Shown here in pieces: positions 5,952 to 13,412 of a stretch of 21,400 nucleotides of DNA. Source of the DNA: JBFLVN01 sp040758475 (GTDB lineage: Bacteria; JAGRBM01); assembly GCA_040758475.1 (NCBI GenBank), contig JBFLVN010000026.1:1-21400 (forward strand), read 5' to 3'. The notes below the pieces were generated by a model that was not told the origin of the DNA, ran no database searches, and saw only the letters and a list, made by a program, of their open reading frames with translations. Numbering within the stretch: position 1 is the first letter of the stretch; each line of letters opens with the position of its first letter. Both the position numbers and the translations under genes were made by a program.

Positions 5952-7290
5952 CCTACTCCACCTCACTCCGCAAGATGGCCCCGCCCCCGCCGGGCGCAAG
6001 CTCCCGCAGGATTTGGACGCCGAAGAGTGCGTGCTCGGGGCTTTGCTGCTGGACGGCACGGCCCTCGACAAGATCCCCTTCCTCAAGGACACGGACTTCT
6101 ACCGGGAGGGGCACCGGCGCATCTTCCGGGCGGCAAAGCACCTGGCCGAGAAGAACGAGCCCGTGGACGTGGTGACCGTGGCGGGGGAACTCAAAAAGCG
6201 CCGGGAGCTCGAAGCCGTGGGCGGGGAGATTCTTCTCGCCCACCTCGTCTCCTACGTCCCCACGGCCGCCAACGTGCGCCACTACGCGGAGAGAGTCCGC
6301 GAGGCGGCGGGCCTAAGGGATTTGATCACCTTGAGCGCCCAGGTCACGGAGGCGGCCTTCGAGCCGGGGGCCTCGCCGGAGGCCATTCACGAGTGGGCCG
6401 ACGCCGAGTCCCTCCGGCAGCGGCGCGTTTCGTGGAAGAGCCTCTCCCCGGCGGCGGAGGTGACGCGGGAGGCTTGGAGCGAAATCGAGCGGTGCCAGAG
6501 CCGGGGGGACTATCCCGGCATCCCGACCAAAATCCCCTCCCTCGACCAGGCCACGGGGGGATTGGGGGACGGGGATTTGGTGCTCCTCTGCGCCCGGCCG
6601 GCCGTGGGGAAGACGGCGCTCCTCCTGCGGATCGCCCGGGCTGCCGCCGGGGCGGGGTTCCCCTGCGCGATCTTCTCCCTCGAAATGCCAAAAACCCAGC
6701 TCATGCTCCGGCTCTTTGCCGCCGAGTCGCAAATCAATTTTTCGCGTTTGAAGCGCGGCGCGTTCCTGGGGGAGGACGAGCAGGAAAAACTCGCCCACGC
6801 GAGCGCCACCATCGCCGGGCTCCCCCTCTTACTCGACGACCAGCCGGGCCAGGGCCTCGCCCACATCCGCGCCAAGTGCCGCCAGCTCGCCCGGAAGTAC
6901 CCGGACAAGCGGGGCCTCGTGGCCATCGATTACGTGCAACTCCTCGCCCACGGAAACGACACGCGCCGGAGCCGCTACGAGGAGACGAGCTATCTCTCGC
7001 GGGAACTCAAACTCCTCGCCAAAGAACTCAACTGGCCCGTCCTCGCCCTCACCCAGCTCAACCGCGAGCTCGAAAAGCGGACCGACTCCCGCCCCCGCCT
7101 CTCCGACATCCGCGACTCGGGGGCTTTTGAACAGGATGCCGATTTGGTACTCCTCCTCCACCGCGCCCAGCCTCAGCTCCCCGACGGCGAGGGGGAACTT
7201 ATCATCGCCAAAAACCGCAACGGCCCCTGCACCCTGATTCCGCTGGCATTCCGCCTCGCGGTGCAGATGGTCGGGGAGAGGGCGGGGTGA
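5944..7290 (+). CDS. dnaB: Replicative DNA helicase DnaB (phage type)
   Basis: The 448-residue product has the two-domain DnaB layout. The N-terminal primase-interacting domain starts at KLPQDLDAEECVLGALLLDG (about 19-38) and includes FYREGHRRIFRAAKHLAE and VGGEILLAHLVSYVPTAANV. The C-terminal RecA-type motor has Walker A ARPAVGKTA (about 217-225), IFSLEMPKTQLMLRLFAAES, Walker B LVAIDYVQLL (about 325-334), and LALTQLNRELEKR and DSGAFEQDADLVLLLHR motifs. It is an ATP-driven 5'-3' hexameric helicase. It starts inside the end of the initiator gene (8-base overlap; GGAG 7 bases upstream), which places it in the phage-type replication operon rather than as the housekeeping copy. All catalytic motifs look intact. 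Confidence 0.93.
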   Translation: MADLLHLTPQDGPAPAGRKLPQDLDAEECVLGALLLDGTALDKIPFLKDTDFYREGHRRIFRAAKHLAEKNEPVDVVTVAGELKKRRELEAVGGEILLAHLVSYVPTAANVRHYAERVREAAGLRDLITLSAQVTEAAFEPGASPEAIHEWADAESLRQRRVSWKSLSPAAEVTREAWSEIERCQSRGDYPGIPTKIPSLDQATGGLGDGDLVLLCARPAVGKTALLLRIARAAAGAGFPCAIFSLEMPKTQLMLRLFAAESQINFSRLKRGAFLGEDEQEKLAHASATIAGLPLLLDDQPGQGLAHIRAKCRQLARKYPDKRGLVAIDYVQLLAHGNDTRRSRYEETSYLSRELKLLAKELNWPVLALTQLNRELEKRTDSRPRLSDIRDSGAFEQDADLVLLLHRAQPQLPDGEGELIIAKNRNGPCTLIPLAFRLAVQMVGERAG

Positions 7291-7392
7291 GGGGGGGACG
7301 AAGGAAAGAAGAAGAAGAAATACTACGACCAAGATGATGATCATGATGATGTGGTGGTGACGCCACAAATAGCCTTGCCATAGTTGCTGTTG
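7291..7392. other. Short low-complexity gap between convergent genes
   Basis: This stretch between dnaB and the convergent AbiEii gene contains GAAGAAGAAG and GATGATGATCATGATGATG simple-sequence tracts and GTGGTGGTGACGCCAC. No gene or convincing terminator is seen. Confidence 0.4.
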
Positions 7393-8400
7393 CTATCCCC
7401 CGTTGATGGCTTCTTCCAGTTTTCGAAGGCGGGCGGTGATCTCCTCAAAAGACGGCGGCGTCACGAAGAACATCTCAGCGCTTCTCATCCTCTCAAAGTC
7501 TTTCCGTAATTCCACCAATAACTCTTCTCCCGGAATGATCCGAAACTTTCCTTCAAGACAGTCCTCGTACCGGCTATCTTTGCTCGCATAAAACACTTTC
7601 TTGTGGCGAACAACGTCCTCCAGAAGATTTCGATCCACCAGGGCTTTCTTGCCGATGGAATGATCCGCGAGCACAGTCAGGTCGTACCAATGACGAGAAT
7701 AACGCTCCGCCCCACCTCTTATTTTCCCTTCATTGCAAGCGACATGCGCGAGTGTCGCTTTCTCCCAGAAAGTGCGTAGCGGTGAAAGGACGGTGGCCCG
7801 TGCGACTGGGAACTCGACATCTTTCCACTCGCCCGCGATCTCGGGGTGAACCTCATGATCCTCATTCGGCTCGATGGCGTTCCGGCCGCCAAATTCGATC
7901 AGGATATGCCTTGGTATGTAACCCGATGCTTTTTCCCCCAAAGCCGAGGGATAATGGATGAATACATTTTCTCCTTCTACTTTTACGGATGTGTCACCGC
8001 TGGGAAATTCCTGCTTGAGCAGAAGCTCAAAATAGGGAACGACTCTTCCCCCAACATATTCTTTGAGTTCTTTTCTGAGTTTGTCGGTGTATCTATCCAA
8101 CTGGCTTCTTGAAGGCGGCTTTTCTCCAAACGGGCTCACGCTCGTGTCCAGTTCGCGGTAGTCGATGGTCACGTCCACGTCTTCGGAAAAGCGCTGGATG
8201 GCACCAAAGGCCTTGGAGAGTGATGTGCCTCCCTTGAAAACCATTTTCTTGCGGCCCGGCATGGCGAAGAGCTTTCCCAGAACCCAGCAGACCCACACGT
8301 CTTTTTCGAGAATGTTGGCTGCACGGCCCAACTGGGATTCTCCTTTCCGGAGAATTGTCTCCCTCTCCTTCGCCAGAAGTTTCAAAAAAACATCAGCCAC
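7393..8400 (-). CDS. AbiEii/AbiGii family nucleotidyltransferase toxin (AbiE module 1)
   Basis: A GTG at 8400 overlaps the antitoxin stop by eight bases (GTGGCTGA) and gives 335 residues; an upstream ATG at 8448 in the same frame would overlap much more. The AbiEii hallmarks are present: ILEKDVWVCWVLGKLF (about 30-45), nucleotidyltransferase motif KGGTSLSK (about 56-63), and RFSEDVDV with Asp 74 and Asp 76 as the likely metal-binding pair. A later RHWYDLTVLAD segment is also typical. By family this is a GTP-binding nucleotidyltransferase-like toxin (type IV toxin-antitoxin) that causes reversible growth arrest or phage abortive infection. The usual EKDYW is EKDVW here. Codon use is less GC-biased than its neighbours, in line with horizontal acquisition. 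Confidence 0.9.
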   Translation of the reverse strand: MADVFLKLLAKERETILRKGESQLGRAANILEKDVWVCWVLGKLFAMPGRKKMVFKGGTSLSKAFGAIQRFSEDVDVTIDYRELDTSVSPFGEKPPSRSQLDRYTDKLRKELKEYVGGRVVPYFELLLKQEFPSGDTSVKVEGENVFIHYPSALGEKASGYIPRHILIEFGGRNAIEPNEDHEVHPEIAGEWKDVEFPVARATVLSPLRTFWEKATLAHVACNEGKIRGGAERYSRHWYDLTVLADHSIGKKALVDRNLLEDVVRHKKVFYASKDSRYEDCLEGKFRIIPGEELLVELRKDFERMRSAEMFFVTPPSFEEITARLRKLEEAINGG

Positions 8401-9013
8401 GGGCGGCACCCTTCTCGTGCTCAGGATGCTCCTGCCTGTAAACCGCATCCGCCATCCAAGCGGGCATGGAGCTGACTGCTCCCTGGAGGGCGCGGAACTC
8501 CTTTTCGGGAAGCTTTTGCCGGATGCGGCCGACGACTTCGGGCGTCACTTCTTCCCTACCCAAGTACCACAGGGCCGCGAGGGCGAGTCCCGCCGGGCGG
8601 CCCGCCAGGGCGAGCTTGCGGGGGCTCGTGTGGCGCAGCTCGATTTCCAGTTTTCCCATCGTGAATCGGCGCGAAGGGCCGCTCGTCCAAAAAACGGGGC
8701 GGGCCGGAACCTGGGTGGAGAGGCCGAGTTTATTGGCGGCTTCCGCCCCGTGGACCTGCACGCTCGCCTGGGTGGCGCGGGCGAGAGCCCCCACGACCTT
8801 GGAAGGGCTCGGCGGCACCGGGCCGAAACGGGTTTTCTCCGGGCGCACGTAAACGCCCCGGGCCACCCGTTCGATGGCGCCGCTACGGGCTAGACGCGAG
8901 AGGGTTTGGTCCACTGCCGCCCGGGTGCCCAGGCCCGCGAAAGCTTTGGGCGTAAAGGGCTCCCCGGCGGGAATGTTCCCGATGCGCTTCCGAACGAGTT
9001 CCACGATGGCCAT
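8393..9013 (-). CDS. AbiEi-like antitoxin/transcriptional regulator, DUF6088 family (AbiE module 1)
   Basis: The ATG at 9013 is preceded by GGAGGG with 6 bases spacing and gives 206 residues; an earlier in-frame ATG at 9070 lies upstream of the probable promoter. Residues about 1-55 form a winged-helix region (GTRAAVDQTLSRLARSGAIE) ending in the signature GVYVRPEKTRFGPVPPSPSK. VQVHGAEAANKLGLSTQVP follows, which is diagnostic of the DUF6088/AbiEi_4-type antitoxins. The family represses its own promoter by binding inverted repeats and neutralises the co-encoded toxin. It is the first gene of the pair and its stop overlaps the toxin's GTG. A palindrome over its promoter (9029-9057) is the likely operator. 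Confidence 0.85.
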   Translation of the reverse strand: MAIVELVRKRIGNIPAGEPFTPKAFAGLGTRAAVDQTLSRLARSGAIERVARGVYVRPEKTRFGPVPPSPSKVVGALARATQASVQVHGAEAANKLGLSTQVPARPVFWTSGPSRRFTMGKLEIELRHTSPRKLALAGRPAGLALAALWYLGREEVTPEVVGRIRQKLPEKEFRALQGAVSSMPAWMADAVYRQEHPEHEKGAARG

Positions 9014-9028
9014 AAAGGGCCCTCCGAT

Positions 9029-9057
9029 TGTCAGTAAAATAGATAATATTTCTGACA
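9029..9057. promoter_or_regulatory. Candidate AbiEi operator of module 1
   Basis: An imperfect palindrome with 12-base arms, TGTCAGTAAAAT and ATATTTCTGACA (10 of 12 positions complementary), spans the spacer and -10 element of the module 1 promoter. AbiEi-family antitoxins autoregulate by binding such repeats. The core TCAGTAAA also occurs in the module 2 candidate operator. Confidence 0.5.
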
Positions 9058-9064
9058 TAATCAA
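9036..9064 (-). promoter_or_regulatory. Candidate sigma70-type promoter of AbiE module 1
   Basis: Read on the minus strand: TTGATT (9064-9059), a 17-base spacer, then TATTTT (9041-9036). This places transcription start near 9029, about 16 bases before the antitoxin ATG at 9013. It lies in an AT-rich island in otherwise GC-rich DNA. Confidence 0.45.
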
Positions 9065-9126
9065 GAGCAAGGGAATCCCTCCCTCAGTCAGGAAAGCCTT
9101 GGCGGTCGACTCAATGGCTTGCGAGG

Positions 9127-9244
9127 CTCACCCTCCCGGCGCAAATAAAAAGGGATACTCGACCACGACGACCCCAGCGGAGATGGGGTCGTAGTGAATT
9201 TTGGAGAGGAGCTTTAGGAGCTCCACCTCGAAGGGGCGGTGGGG
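9127..9244 (-). pseudogene. Truncated copy of the AgmX-like lipoprotein gene (3' end only); left direct repeat
   Basis: This 118-base stretch aligns without gaps to 10842-10959 with nine differences by eye (about 92% identity). On the minus strand it still encodes the last 38 residues of the lipoprotein at 10843-11334, from PHRPFEVELL to FAPGG and the same stop. The predicted changes are R to K twice, R to H and P to S. Homology ends abruptly at 9244, and the upstream frame soon meets a stop. Base changes mostly run from G/C to A/T compared with the intact copy, as in a decaying relic. It lies between the two AbiE modules, so it marks the left edge of the second one. Confidence 0.8.
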
Positions 9245-9245
9245 C

Positions 9246-9274
9246 TTGATTTATTGGGCTTTTAACTGTATCTT
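9246..9274 (+). promoter_or_regulatory. Candidate sigma70-type promoter of AbiE module 2
   Basis: TTGATT (9246-9251), a 17-base spacer, then TATCTT (9269-9274). It starts right at the end of the truncated repeat. The -35 hexamer and spacing are the same as in the module 1 promoter. Confidence 0.55.
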
Positions 9275-9279
9275 TTTTT

Positions 9280-9296
9280 CAGTAAATTTAATACTG
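9280..9296. promoter_or_regulatory. Candidate AbiEi operator of module 2
   Basis: CAGTA-AATTTAA-TACTG is an inverted repeat with five-base arms, lying between the expected transcription start and the antitoxin ATG at 9299. It shares TCAGTAAA with the module 1 palindrome. Confidence 0.4.
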
Positions 9297-9298
9297 TT

Positions 9299-9874
9299 AT
9301 GAGCGCCGCCGCCCACCCCTCCCTCCTCCCCGGCCGGGTCTACCGGACCCGGGAGCTTGCTCCCTGGGGGAAGAACGCCCCGCGGCTGGCGAGGCGCCTC
9401 GTGCGGGAGGGGGCCCTGGTGCCCCTCGCCCAGGGGCTCTTCGCGCGGCCCCGGCAGGGCCGCTTCGGGCCGGTGCCGCCGGAAGACCGGGAAGTCCTGC
9501 GGGCGTTCCTGGGCGATTCCCCCTTCGTGTTCACCGGGCCCGAGCGGTGGAACGCCCTCGGCCTGGGGACGACGGCCCTCTTCGCCGCGCCCCTCGTCTA
9601 CAACACGAAGCGGAGCGGCACGTTCTCCCTGGGCGGGCGCCCCTTCCTCCTGCGCCGGGTCGCGTTCCCGGAAAACCCGCCCCCCGAGTGGTTCGTGGCC
9701 GATCTCTTCGAGAACGCCGAACAAGCGGGCGCCTCCCGCGAGGAGCTCACCCGGAACCTCGCCCGCGCCGTGGCGGCGGGGCGCTTCCGGAAAGAAAAGC
9801 TCCGGGACATGGCCGCCCGCTACGGCACCCGGCGGACGCGGGAGCTCGTGGAACGGGCCCTCGAAAAGCCGTGA
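9299..9874 (+). CDS. AbiEi-like antitoxin, divergent from module 1 (AbiE module 2)
   Basis: The 191-residue product has a winged-helix N-terminus (VYRTRELAPWGKNAPRLARR, then LVREGALVPLAQGLFARP). The next residues, GRFGPVPPEDREVL, align with RFGPVPPSPSKVV of the module 1 antitoxin, so the two are distant homologues over the DNA-binding part. The remainder differs: FVFTGPERWNALGLGTTALF and a helical, Arg-rich C-terminal third (ELTRNLARAVAAGRFRKEKL). It is expected to repress its own promoter and block the toxin encoded next. No clear Shine-Dalgarno precedes the ATG; the message may have a very short leader. Its stop overlaps the toxin GTG by four bases. Confidence 0.75.
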   Translation: MSAAAHPSLLPGRVYRTRELAPWGKNAPRLARRLVREGALVPLAQGLFARPRQGRFGPVPPEDREVLRAFLGDSPFVFTGPERWNALGLGTTALFAAPLVYNTKRSGTFSLGGRPFLLRRVAFPENPPPEWFVADLFENAEQAGASREELTRNLARAVAAGRFRKEKLRDMAARYGTRRTRELVERALEKP

Positions 9875-10839
9875 AGTTCGTTCACGACGACAAAGACTTC
9901 GGCGATCTCCTCCGGATCGTGGCGGGCGAGCGCAAACTCGGGCCGGGCCTCGTCGAGAAGGACTACTGGATCACCCACGCCCTGTGGGCGCTAGGCGACC
10001 AGGGTTTTGATATCTGGTTCAAGGGGGGTACGTCCCTCTCCAAGGGCTTTCGCCTCATCCGGCGTTTCTCCGAAGACCTGGACCTCAAGATCGAACCGGG
10101 CACGGTACGGGGGATTCCCTCCGGGATAAATTGGAAAAGCGAAGGCGCCAAAGCGGTCAAGGCACGGGAGGAATACTTCGATGCTCTCGCCCGGAAGATC
10201 GCGATTCCGGGGACCACTCTCAAACGGGACGGGACTGCCCCCGACGAACTCCAGCGAAACGCAAACTTCCAAGCGATCTATCCGGGCCGGTACGCCGCGG
10301 ACCTTCCTCCCCCCATGAAACCCTTTGTCCTCTTAGAAGTGGGAAACGCACGAATAGCGCCGTCCGTGGAACGGGACATGGCCTCCTTCGTGCACGAATA
10401 CCTGGAAGGCCGGGGGCAACTGGCCGGTTACGAGGACAACCGGCCCCGAAAAGTCCGGTGCGTCCATCCCCTCGTGACGCTCCTCGAAAAGCTGGACGCC
10501 TTGCACCGGAGAGTCCCCCGGGAAGGCGTGGAACCGGCCACGTTCGTCCGCCACTTCGAAGACGCGGCTACGATCATCCGGAAGGAAAAAGAATTGCCGC
10601 CACTCGAAGGATACGAAGACATGCGGGCCCTCGCGGCGGAAATGAAAGAATCCGGCCAGATCAAGGAACTTCCCTCGGCAGCCGATCCGGCCTGGAATCT
10701 CGCGCCGGGCGCCCGCATGGAGGCTATCGAGGAGGCCTGGGGCGCCATCGCCCCGATCTACTGGGAACCCGGCGCACGGATTTCGCTGAATGAATCCTGC
10801 CGAATTATCCGGGAATGGGCGGCGGCGAATTTCCCCTGA
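9871..10839 (+). CDS. AbiEii/AbiGii family nucleotidyltransferase toxin (AbiE module 2)
   Basis: The GTG at 9871 overlaps the antitoxin stop (GTGA) and gives 322 residues; the frame's longer upstream extension is a shadow. Motifs are clean: LVEKDYWITHALWAL (about 27-41), WFKGGTSLSKGF (about 49-60), RRFSEDLDLKI (about 64-74, Asp 69 and Asp 71), the core nucleotidyltransferase signature. A C-terminal region with RKVRCVHPLVTLLEKLDAL and FVRHFEDAATII is typical of the large AbiEii group. It is only distantly related to the module 1 toxin outside the motifs, so the two modules are not a simple local duplication. The gene ends 3 bases before the convergent lipoprotein gene. Confidence 0.87.
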   Translation: MKFVHDDKDFGDLLRIVAGERKLGPGLVEKDYWITHALWALGDQGFDIWFKGGTSLSKGFRLIRRFSEDLDLKIEPGTVRGIPSGINWKSEGAKAVKAREEYFDALARKIAIPGTTLKRDGTAPDELQRNANFQAIYPGRYAADLPPPMKPFVLLEVGNARIAPSVERDMASFVHEYLEGRGQLAGYEDNRPRKVRCVHPLVTLLEKLDALHRRVPREGVEPATFVRHFEDAATIIRKEKELPPLEGYEDMRALAAEMKESGQIKELPSAADPAWNLAPGARMEAIEEAWGAIAPIYWEPGARISLNESCRIIREWAAANFP

Positions 10840-10841
10840 TC

Positions 10842-10959
10842 CTCACCCTCCCGGCGCAAATAAGAAGGGATACTCGACCACGACGACCCCGGCGGGGATG
10901 GGGTCGTAGCGGATCCTGGAGAGGAGCCTGAGGAGCTCCACCTCGAAGGGGCGGTGGGG
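10842..10959. repeat. Right direct repeat flanking AbiE module 2 (3' end of the lipoprotein gene)
   Basis: This is the intact-gene partner of the truncated copy at 9127-9244: same orientation, 118 bases, about 92% identical, offset 1715 bases. Together the two copies bracket AbiE module 2 exactly, from its promoter to three bases after its toxin stop. Confidence 0.85.
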
Positions 10960-11334
10960 GGCGAAGTCGGATTTGGTGATGGTGAGGCTGCACGCGGAGC
11001 CCTCGGGCAGGATGTAGTAGCGGAAGGCGATCGTGCCGCGGGCGGCGGGGGCGCCCTCCCGGAGGCGCTCGTAGGCCGCCTTGAAGAGGGCCATGTAGGG
11101 GCGCACGCGCTGGTGGATGGATTTGCGAAGGCGCACGGCGCCTTTCTTTTTTTCGGGCGTGGTGGCGAGCGGGTCCACCTTGACGGCCGCCACTTCGGCC
11201 TCCACGTCGCAGGGGAGGTAGGGCCCCGCGATGTCCTCGAAGGCCTCGGCGGCGGGCGGCGGGGCCCCGGCCTTCTTTCCGCAACCCACGAAAATAGCGA
11301 GCAGCGCCAGGGCCAAAGCCGCGAACTTCCCCAT
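10843..11334 (-). CDS. Lipoprotein with AgmX/PglI-type TonB-like C-terminal domain
   Basis: From the ATG at 11334 the product is 163 residues; an earlier ATG at 11373 is possible but would put charged residues before the signal. The signal peptide MGKFAALALALLAIFVGC has a lipobox ending at Cys 18. The C-terminal 75 residues (about 89-163) contain GTIAFRYYILPEGSACSLTI, then FEVELLRLLSRIRYDPIPAGVVVVEYPFLF, closely resembling the AgmX/PglI and TonB C-terminal fold of myxobacterial and deltaproteobacterial gliding or adventurous-motility proteins. It is probably an outer-membrane or periplasm-facing lipoprotein; the partner is unknown. A truncated duplicate of its 3' end lies at 9127-9244. Confidence 0.75.
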   Translation of the reverse strand: MGKFAALALALLAIFVGCGKKAGAPPPAAEAFEDIAGPYLPCDVEAEVAAVKVDPLATTPEKKKGAVRLRKSIHQRVRPYMALFKAAYERLREGAPAARGTIAFRYYILPEGSACSLTITKSDFAPHRPFEVELLRLLSRIRYDPIPAGVVVVEYPFLFAPGG

Positions 11335-11429
11335 GGGCCCATTGTGGACGCTCCGAGCCTTCAGGGCCATCAAAAAAGCGCGTCAAAAGCCGCCTTTTCC
11401 GGCGATCCGCCCCCGGTTACGATTCTCCC

Positions 11430-11446
11430 CGCTTCGTGGTGAAGCG
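11430..11446 (+). promoter_or_regulatory. Leader hairpin upstream of lipoprotein 1
   Basis: CGCTTC-GTGGT-GAAGCG forms a six-pair stem, followed by CATTCAAAGGGGGACATTCTC and the ATG at 11468. The same architecture occurs before lipoprotein 2 (12457-12472) with one compensated base pair. An RNA leader that may modulate translation is inferred. Confidence 0.5.
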
Positions 11447-11467
11447 CATTCAAAGGGGGACATTCTC

Positions 11468-12391
11468 ATGAAACGCTACGGGATTTCTCTGGCGCTCGCC
11501 TTTTTGCTTGCCAGCTGCGGCGAGGACGGCGGGCTCTTCGTGGAAATGGAATCGGAACTGGACGTGGGCGACCTGGCGGCATCGGCCACCAGTTCCGGCG
11601 GCTGCCTCGACACCTGCGACGGGGACATCGAGTCCACGCCGCCCGTGTCCCTCAAAGGGAGCAACAGCGACCTGGTGGGCCTCTTCTATCTGGTTACGGG
11701 GCCCACCCGGTCCGAAGATGGCTTTTACGTGGCCGAAGTTATCGACGAATTGGACGCCGAAGGATTGCTCGACGACGTAGACGCTGACGGGCGGCGCGTC
11801 GCCTTCACGGGCCGGCAAACAATCGAATGCGGCGATGGAAACGAAGAGACGCCGGGCGACGGCACTTTCACCGTTACCGTGTCCGGAAACGCCTGGCTCT
11901 TCGAGAATACGGGGGAAATCGCGATCAGCATCGACGAGCCCCGCACCTTCGTCACCACCGTCTCCTACGCCAACTGCCTCGTGGAGGGAAACCTGCTGAG
12001 CGATGGGACCAACAACGAATCCCTGCGCCTTGGCGGCGGGTTCACCTATACCGAGCACAGCGACGCGGCCACCATCACCTCAGCCTCGCCCCGGGCCCCG
12101 GCCGGGCCCTATTTCTCCCGGGCGACGGGGACCGTCACCCTGACCGAGCGGGACGAGGACACGGGAACGGGCGGCCTCCAGGACTTCTGGGTCACGCCGC
12201 TCCAGCTCAATGCCAAGAGCTGGTACGACGGCGATAACTCTTTCGAAAACGGCGGGGCCTGCGCCGGGGCGGGCGTGGCCTTCGGCGTCGATCCGCCGAG
12301 CGACCCGGAAAGCTCCGACGACGACGGCTGCGCCCCCGACGCCGACGAGGGGGACGAAGGGTTCCTCTCCGCCGGGTGGGTCACCGAATAA
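11468..12391 (+). CDS. Paralogous acidic lipoprotein, member 1
   Basis: The ATG at 11468 follows AAAGGGGGA; the product is 307 residues. The signal peptide MKRYGISLALAFLLASC has a standard lipobox (LASC, Cys 17). The mature part starts GEDGGLF and is very acidic with few lysines. Five cysteines are shared with the other family members: CDG (50), IECGDG (121), ANCLVEG (170), GGACAGAGVAFG (265) and DDGCAPDADEGDEGF (288). The middle looks beta-rich (GTFTVTVSGNAWLFENTGE, LGGGFTYTEHSD). I do not recognise the family. Lipid anchoring and probable disulphides suggest a surface or periplasmic protein. It is the first of two tandem paralogues. Confidence 0.8.
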   Translation: MKRYGISLALAFLLASCGEDGGLFVEMESELDVGDLAASATSSGGCLDTCDGDIESTPPVSLKGSNSDLVGLFYLVTGPTRSEDGFYVAEVIDELDAEGLLDDVDADGRRVAFTGRQTIECGDGNEETPGDGTFTVTVSGNAWLFENTGEIAISIDEPRTFVTTVSYANCLVEGNLLSDGTNNESLRLGGGFTYTEHSDAATITSASPRAPAGPYFSRATGTVTLTERDEDTGTGGLQDFWVTPLQLNAKSWYDGDNSFENGGACAGAGVAFGVDPPSDPESSDDDGCAPDADEGDEGFLSAGWVTE

Positions 12392-12456
12392 CGCGGGGAA
12401 CACTTCGTTTGGGGGATGCCTTTCCAGGCACCCTTCCGGCAGCTACGCTTTCCCTT

Positions 12457-12472
12457 CGTTTCCGGGGAAACG
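12457..12472 (+). promoter_or_regulatory. Leader hairpin upstream of lipoprotein 2
   Basis: CGTTTCCGGGGAAACG is a perfect inverted repeat (effective six-pair stem with a CGGG loop), followed by CATCCACAAGGGGGACACTTCC and the ATG. Compared with the leader of lipoprotein 1, the third stem pair changes from C-G to T-A with pairing preserved. Confidence 0.55.
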
Positions 12473-12494
12473 CATCCACAAGGGGGACACTTCC

Positions 12495-13412
12495 ATGAAA
12501 CGTTTGAGAATTTCTCTTTCGCTTGCCTTTCTGCTGGTGGTTAGCGGAACTCTCTCGCTTTCGAGCTGCGGGGACGACGGCGGGCTCTTTACGGAGATCG
12601 ACACGGGCGTCACGGCGGGGGATATCGCCGGCACCGCCACCAACATCTGCGGCTCGGGCTCGTGCGACGGTGTTCTCGAGGATTCGGCCGGCATCGTCTC
12701 CAAGGGCGAGGACGCGGACGACTTCCAGGCCATGTTTACGATGTTTACCCAGGCCCTCAGTTTCGGCACCAGCGAAGAATTCATCCTTGGCACCCTGAAT
12801 GCGCTGGCCGAAGAGGGAACTCTCGTGATCCCGCCGGGCACGTCCCAGCGCGCCCTGACCACGGGGCGGGACACGATCCCGTGCGACGAAGGGGACATGA
12901 CCATTACGGGTTCGGTGAACTTCGTCTTGACGGAGGAAGAAATCCTTTTCGAAGAAGGCTTCACGTTCACGAGCGTGCTGGCTTTCCATAACTGCCTGCT
13001 GGAGGCCGATTTCCTGGCCACGGAAGACTTCGACCAATGGGTCCTCTTCAACGGGAGCATGACCCTGGTCTGGCAGATTCCCGCCATGGAAGAACCCCTG
13101 GGGACCAGCGCCAGCGACCCCTACATCCAGCAAATCACTGGAAACGTCTCTATGCAGACGGACCTCAACGAAGACGAGGACGACGATCCGAGCACCGCCC
13201 CCGAAACTTTCTGGGCCACGCCACTCATCACCAACGCGATCTATTTCGACGATGGGGATGAAGACTACTACAACGGCGGCGTGTGCGCCGGAGCGGGCAT
13301 CGCCTTCGGCCCCGATGGCGACGACGCTTCGGACGACGAATGCGCCCCCGACGGCGATTCGGGAGACGAGGCCTTCACGCCTGCCTACTTCTTCCTGGGC
13401 GGCCCCGGCTGA
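12495..13412 (+). CDS. Paralogous acidic lipoprotein, member 2
   Basis: The ATG at 12495 lies eight bases after AGGGGGA; the frame's longer N-terminal extension has no support. The product is 305 residues. The signal peptide starts MKRLRISLSLAFLLVVSG and the lipobox is LSSC (Cys 25), followed by GDDGGLF. The family cysteines are at 57 (CDG), 130 (TIPCDEGD), 167 (HNCLLEA), 264 (GGVCAGAGIAFG) and 283 (DDECAPDGDSGDEAF). Several acidic runs (NEDEDDDPS, FDDGDEDYYNGG) could bind divalent cations, which is inference. It lies about 100 bases after member 1 and is followed closely by a strong terminator, so the pair probably ends a transcription unit. Function unknown. Confidence 0.8.
   Translation: MKRLRISLSLAFLLVVSGTLSLSSCGDDGGLFTEIDTGVTAGDIAGTATNICGSGSCDGVLEDSAGIVSKGEDADDFQAMFTMFTQALSFGTSEEFILGTLNALAEEGTLVIPPGTSQRALTTGRDTIPCDEGDMTITGSVNFVLTEEEILFEEGFTFTSVLAFHNCLLEADFLATEDFDQWVLFNGSMTLVWQIPAMEEPLGTSASDPYIQQITGNVSMQTDLNEDEDDDPSTAPETFWATPLITNAIYFDDGDEDYYNGGVCAGAGIAFGPDGDDASDDECAPDGDSGDEAFTPAYFFLGGPG

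Noticed and set aside
6027..7130. Plus-strand open frame (367 residues) within dnaB
   Set aside because: An out-of-frame Arg/Gly/Pro-rich shadow of a gene with clear helicase motifs.
7312..7360. GAA and GAT simple-sequence tracts after dnaB as a possible regulatory repeat
   Set aside because: They are short and imperfect with no associated signal; ordinary low-complexity intergenic DNA.
9547..9870. N-terminal extension of the second AbiEii toxin to an ATG at 9547
   Set aside because: The extension lies wholly inside the antitoxin gene in another frame and is low-complexity Arg/Pro text; the GTG at 9871 with a four-base overlap is far more typical of AbiE pairs.
9871..10839. The second AbiE module as a simple tandem or inverted duplication of the first
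   Set aside because: Apart from the nucleotidyltransferase motifs and the RFGPVPP region the proteins differ greatly, so the modules have separate origins.
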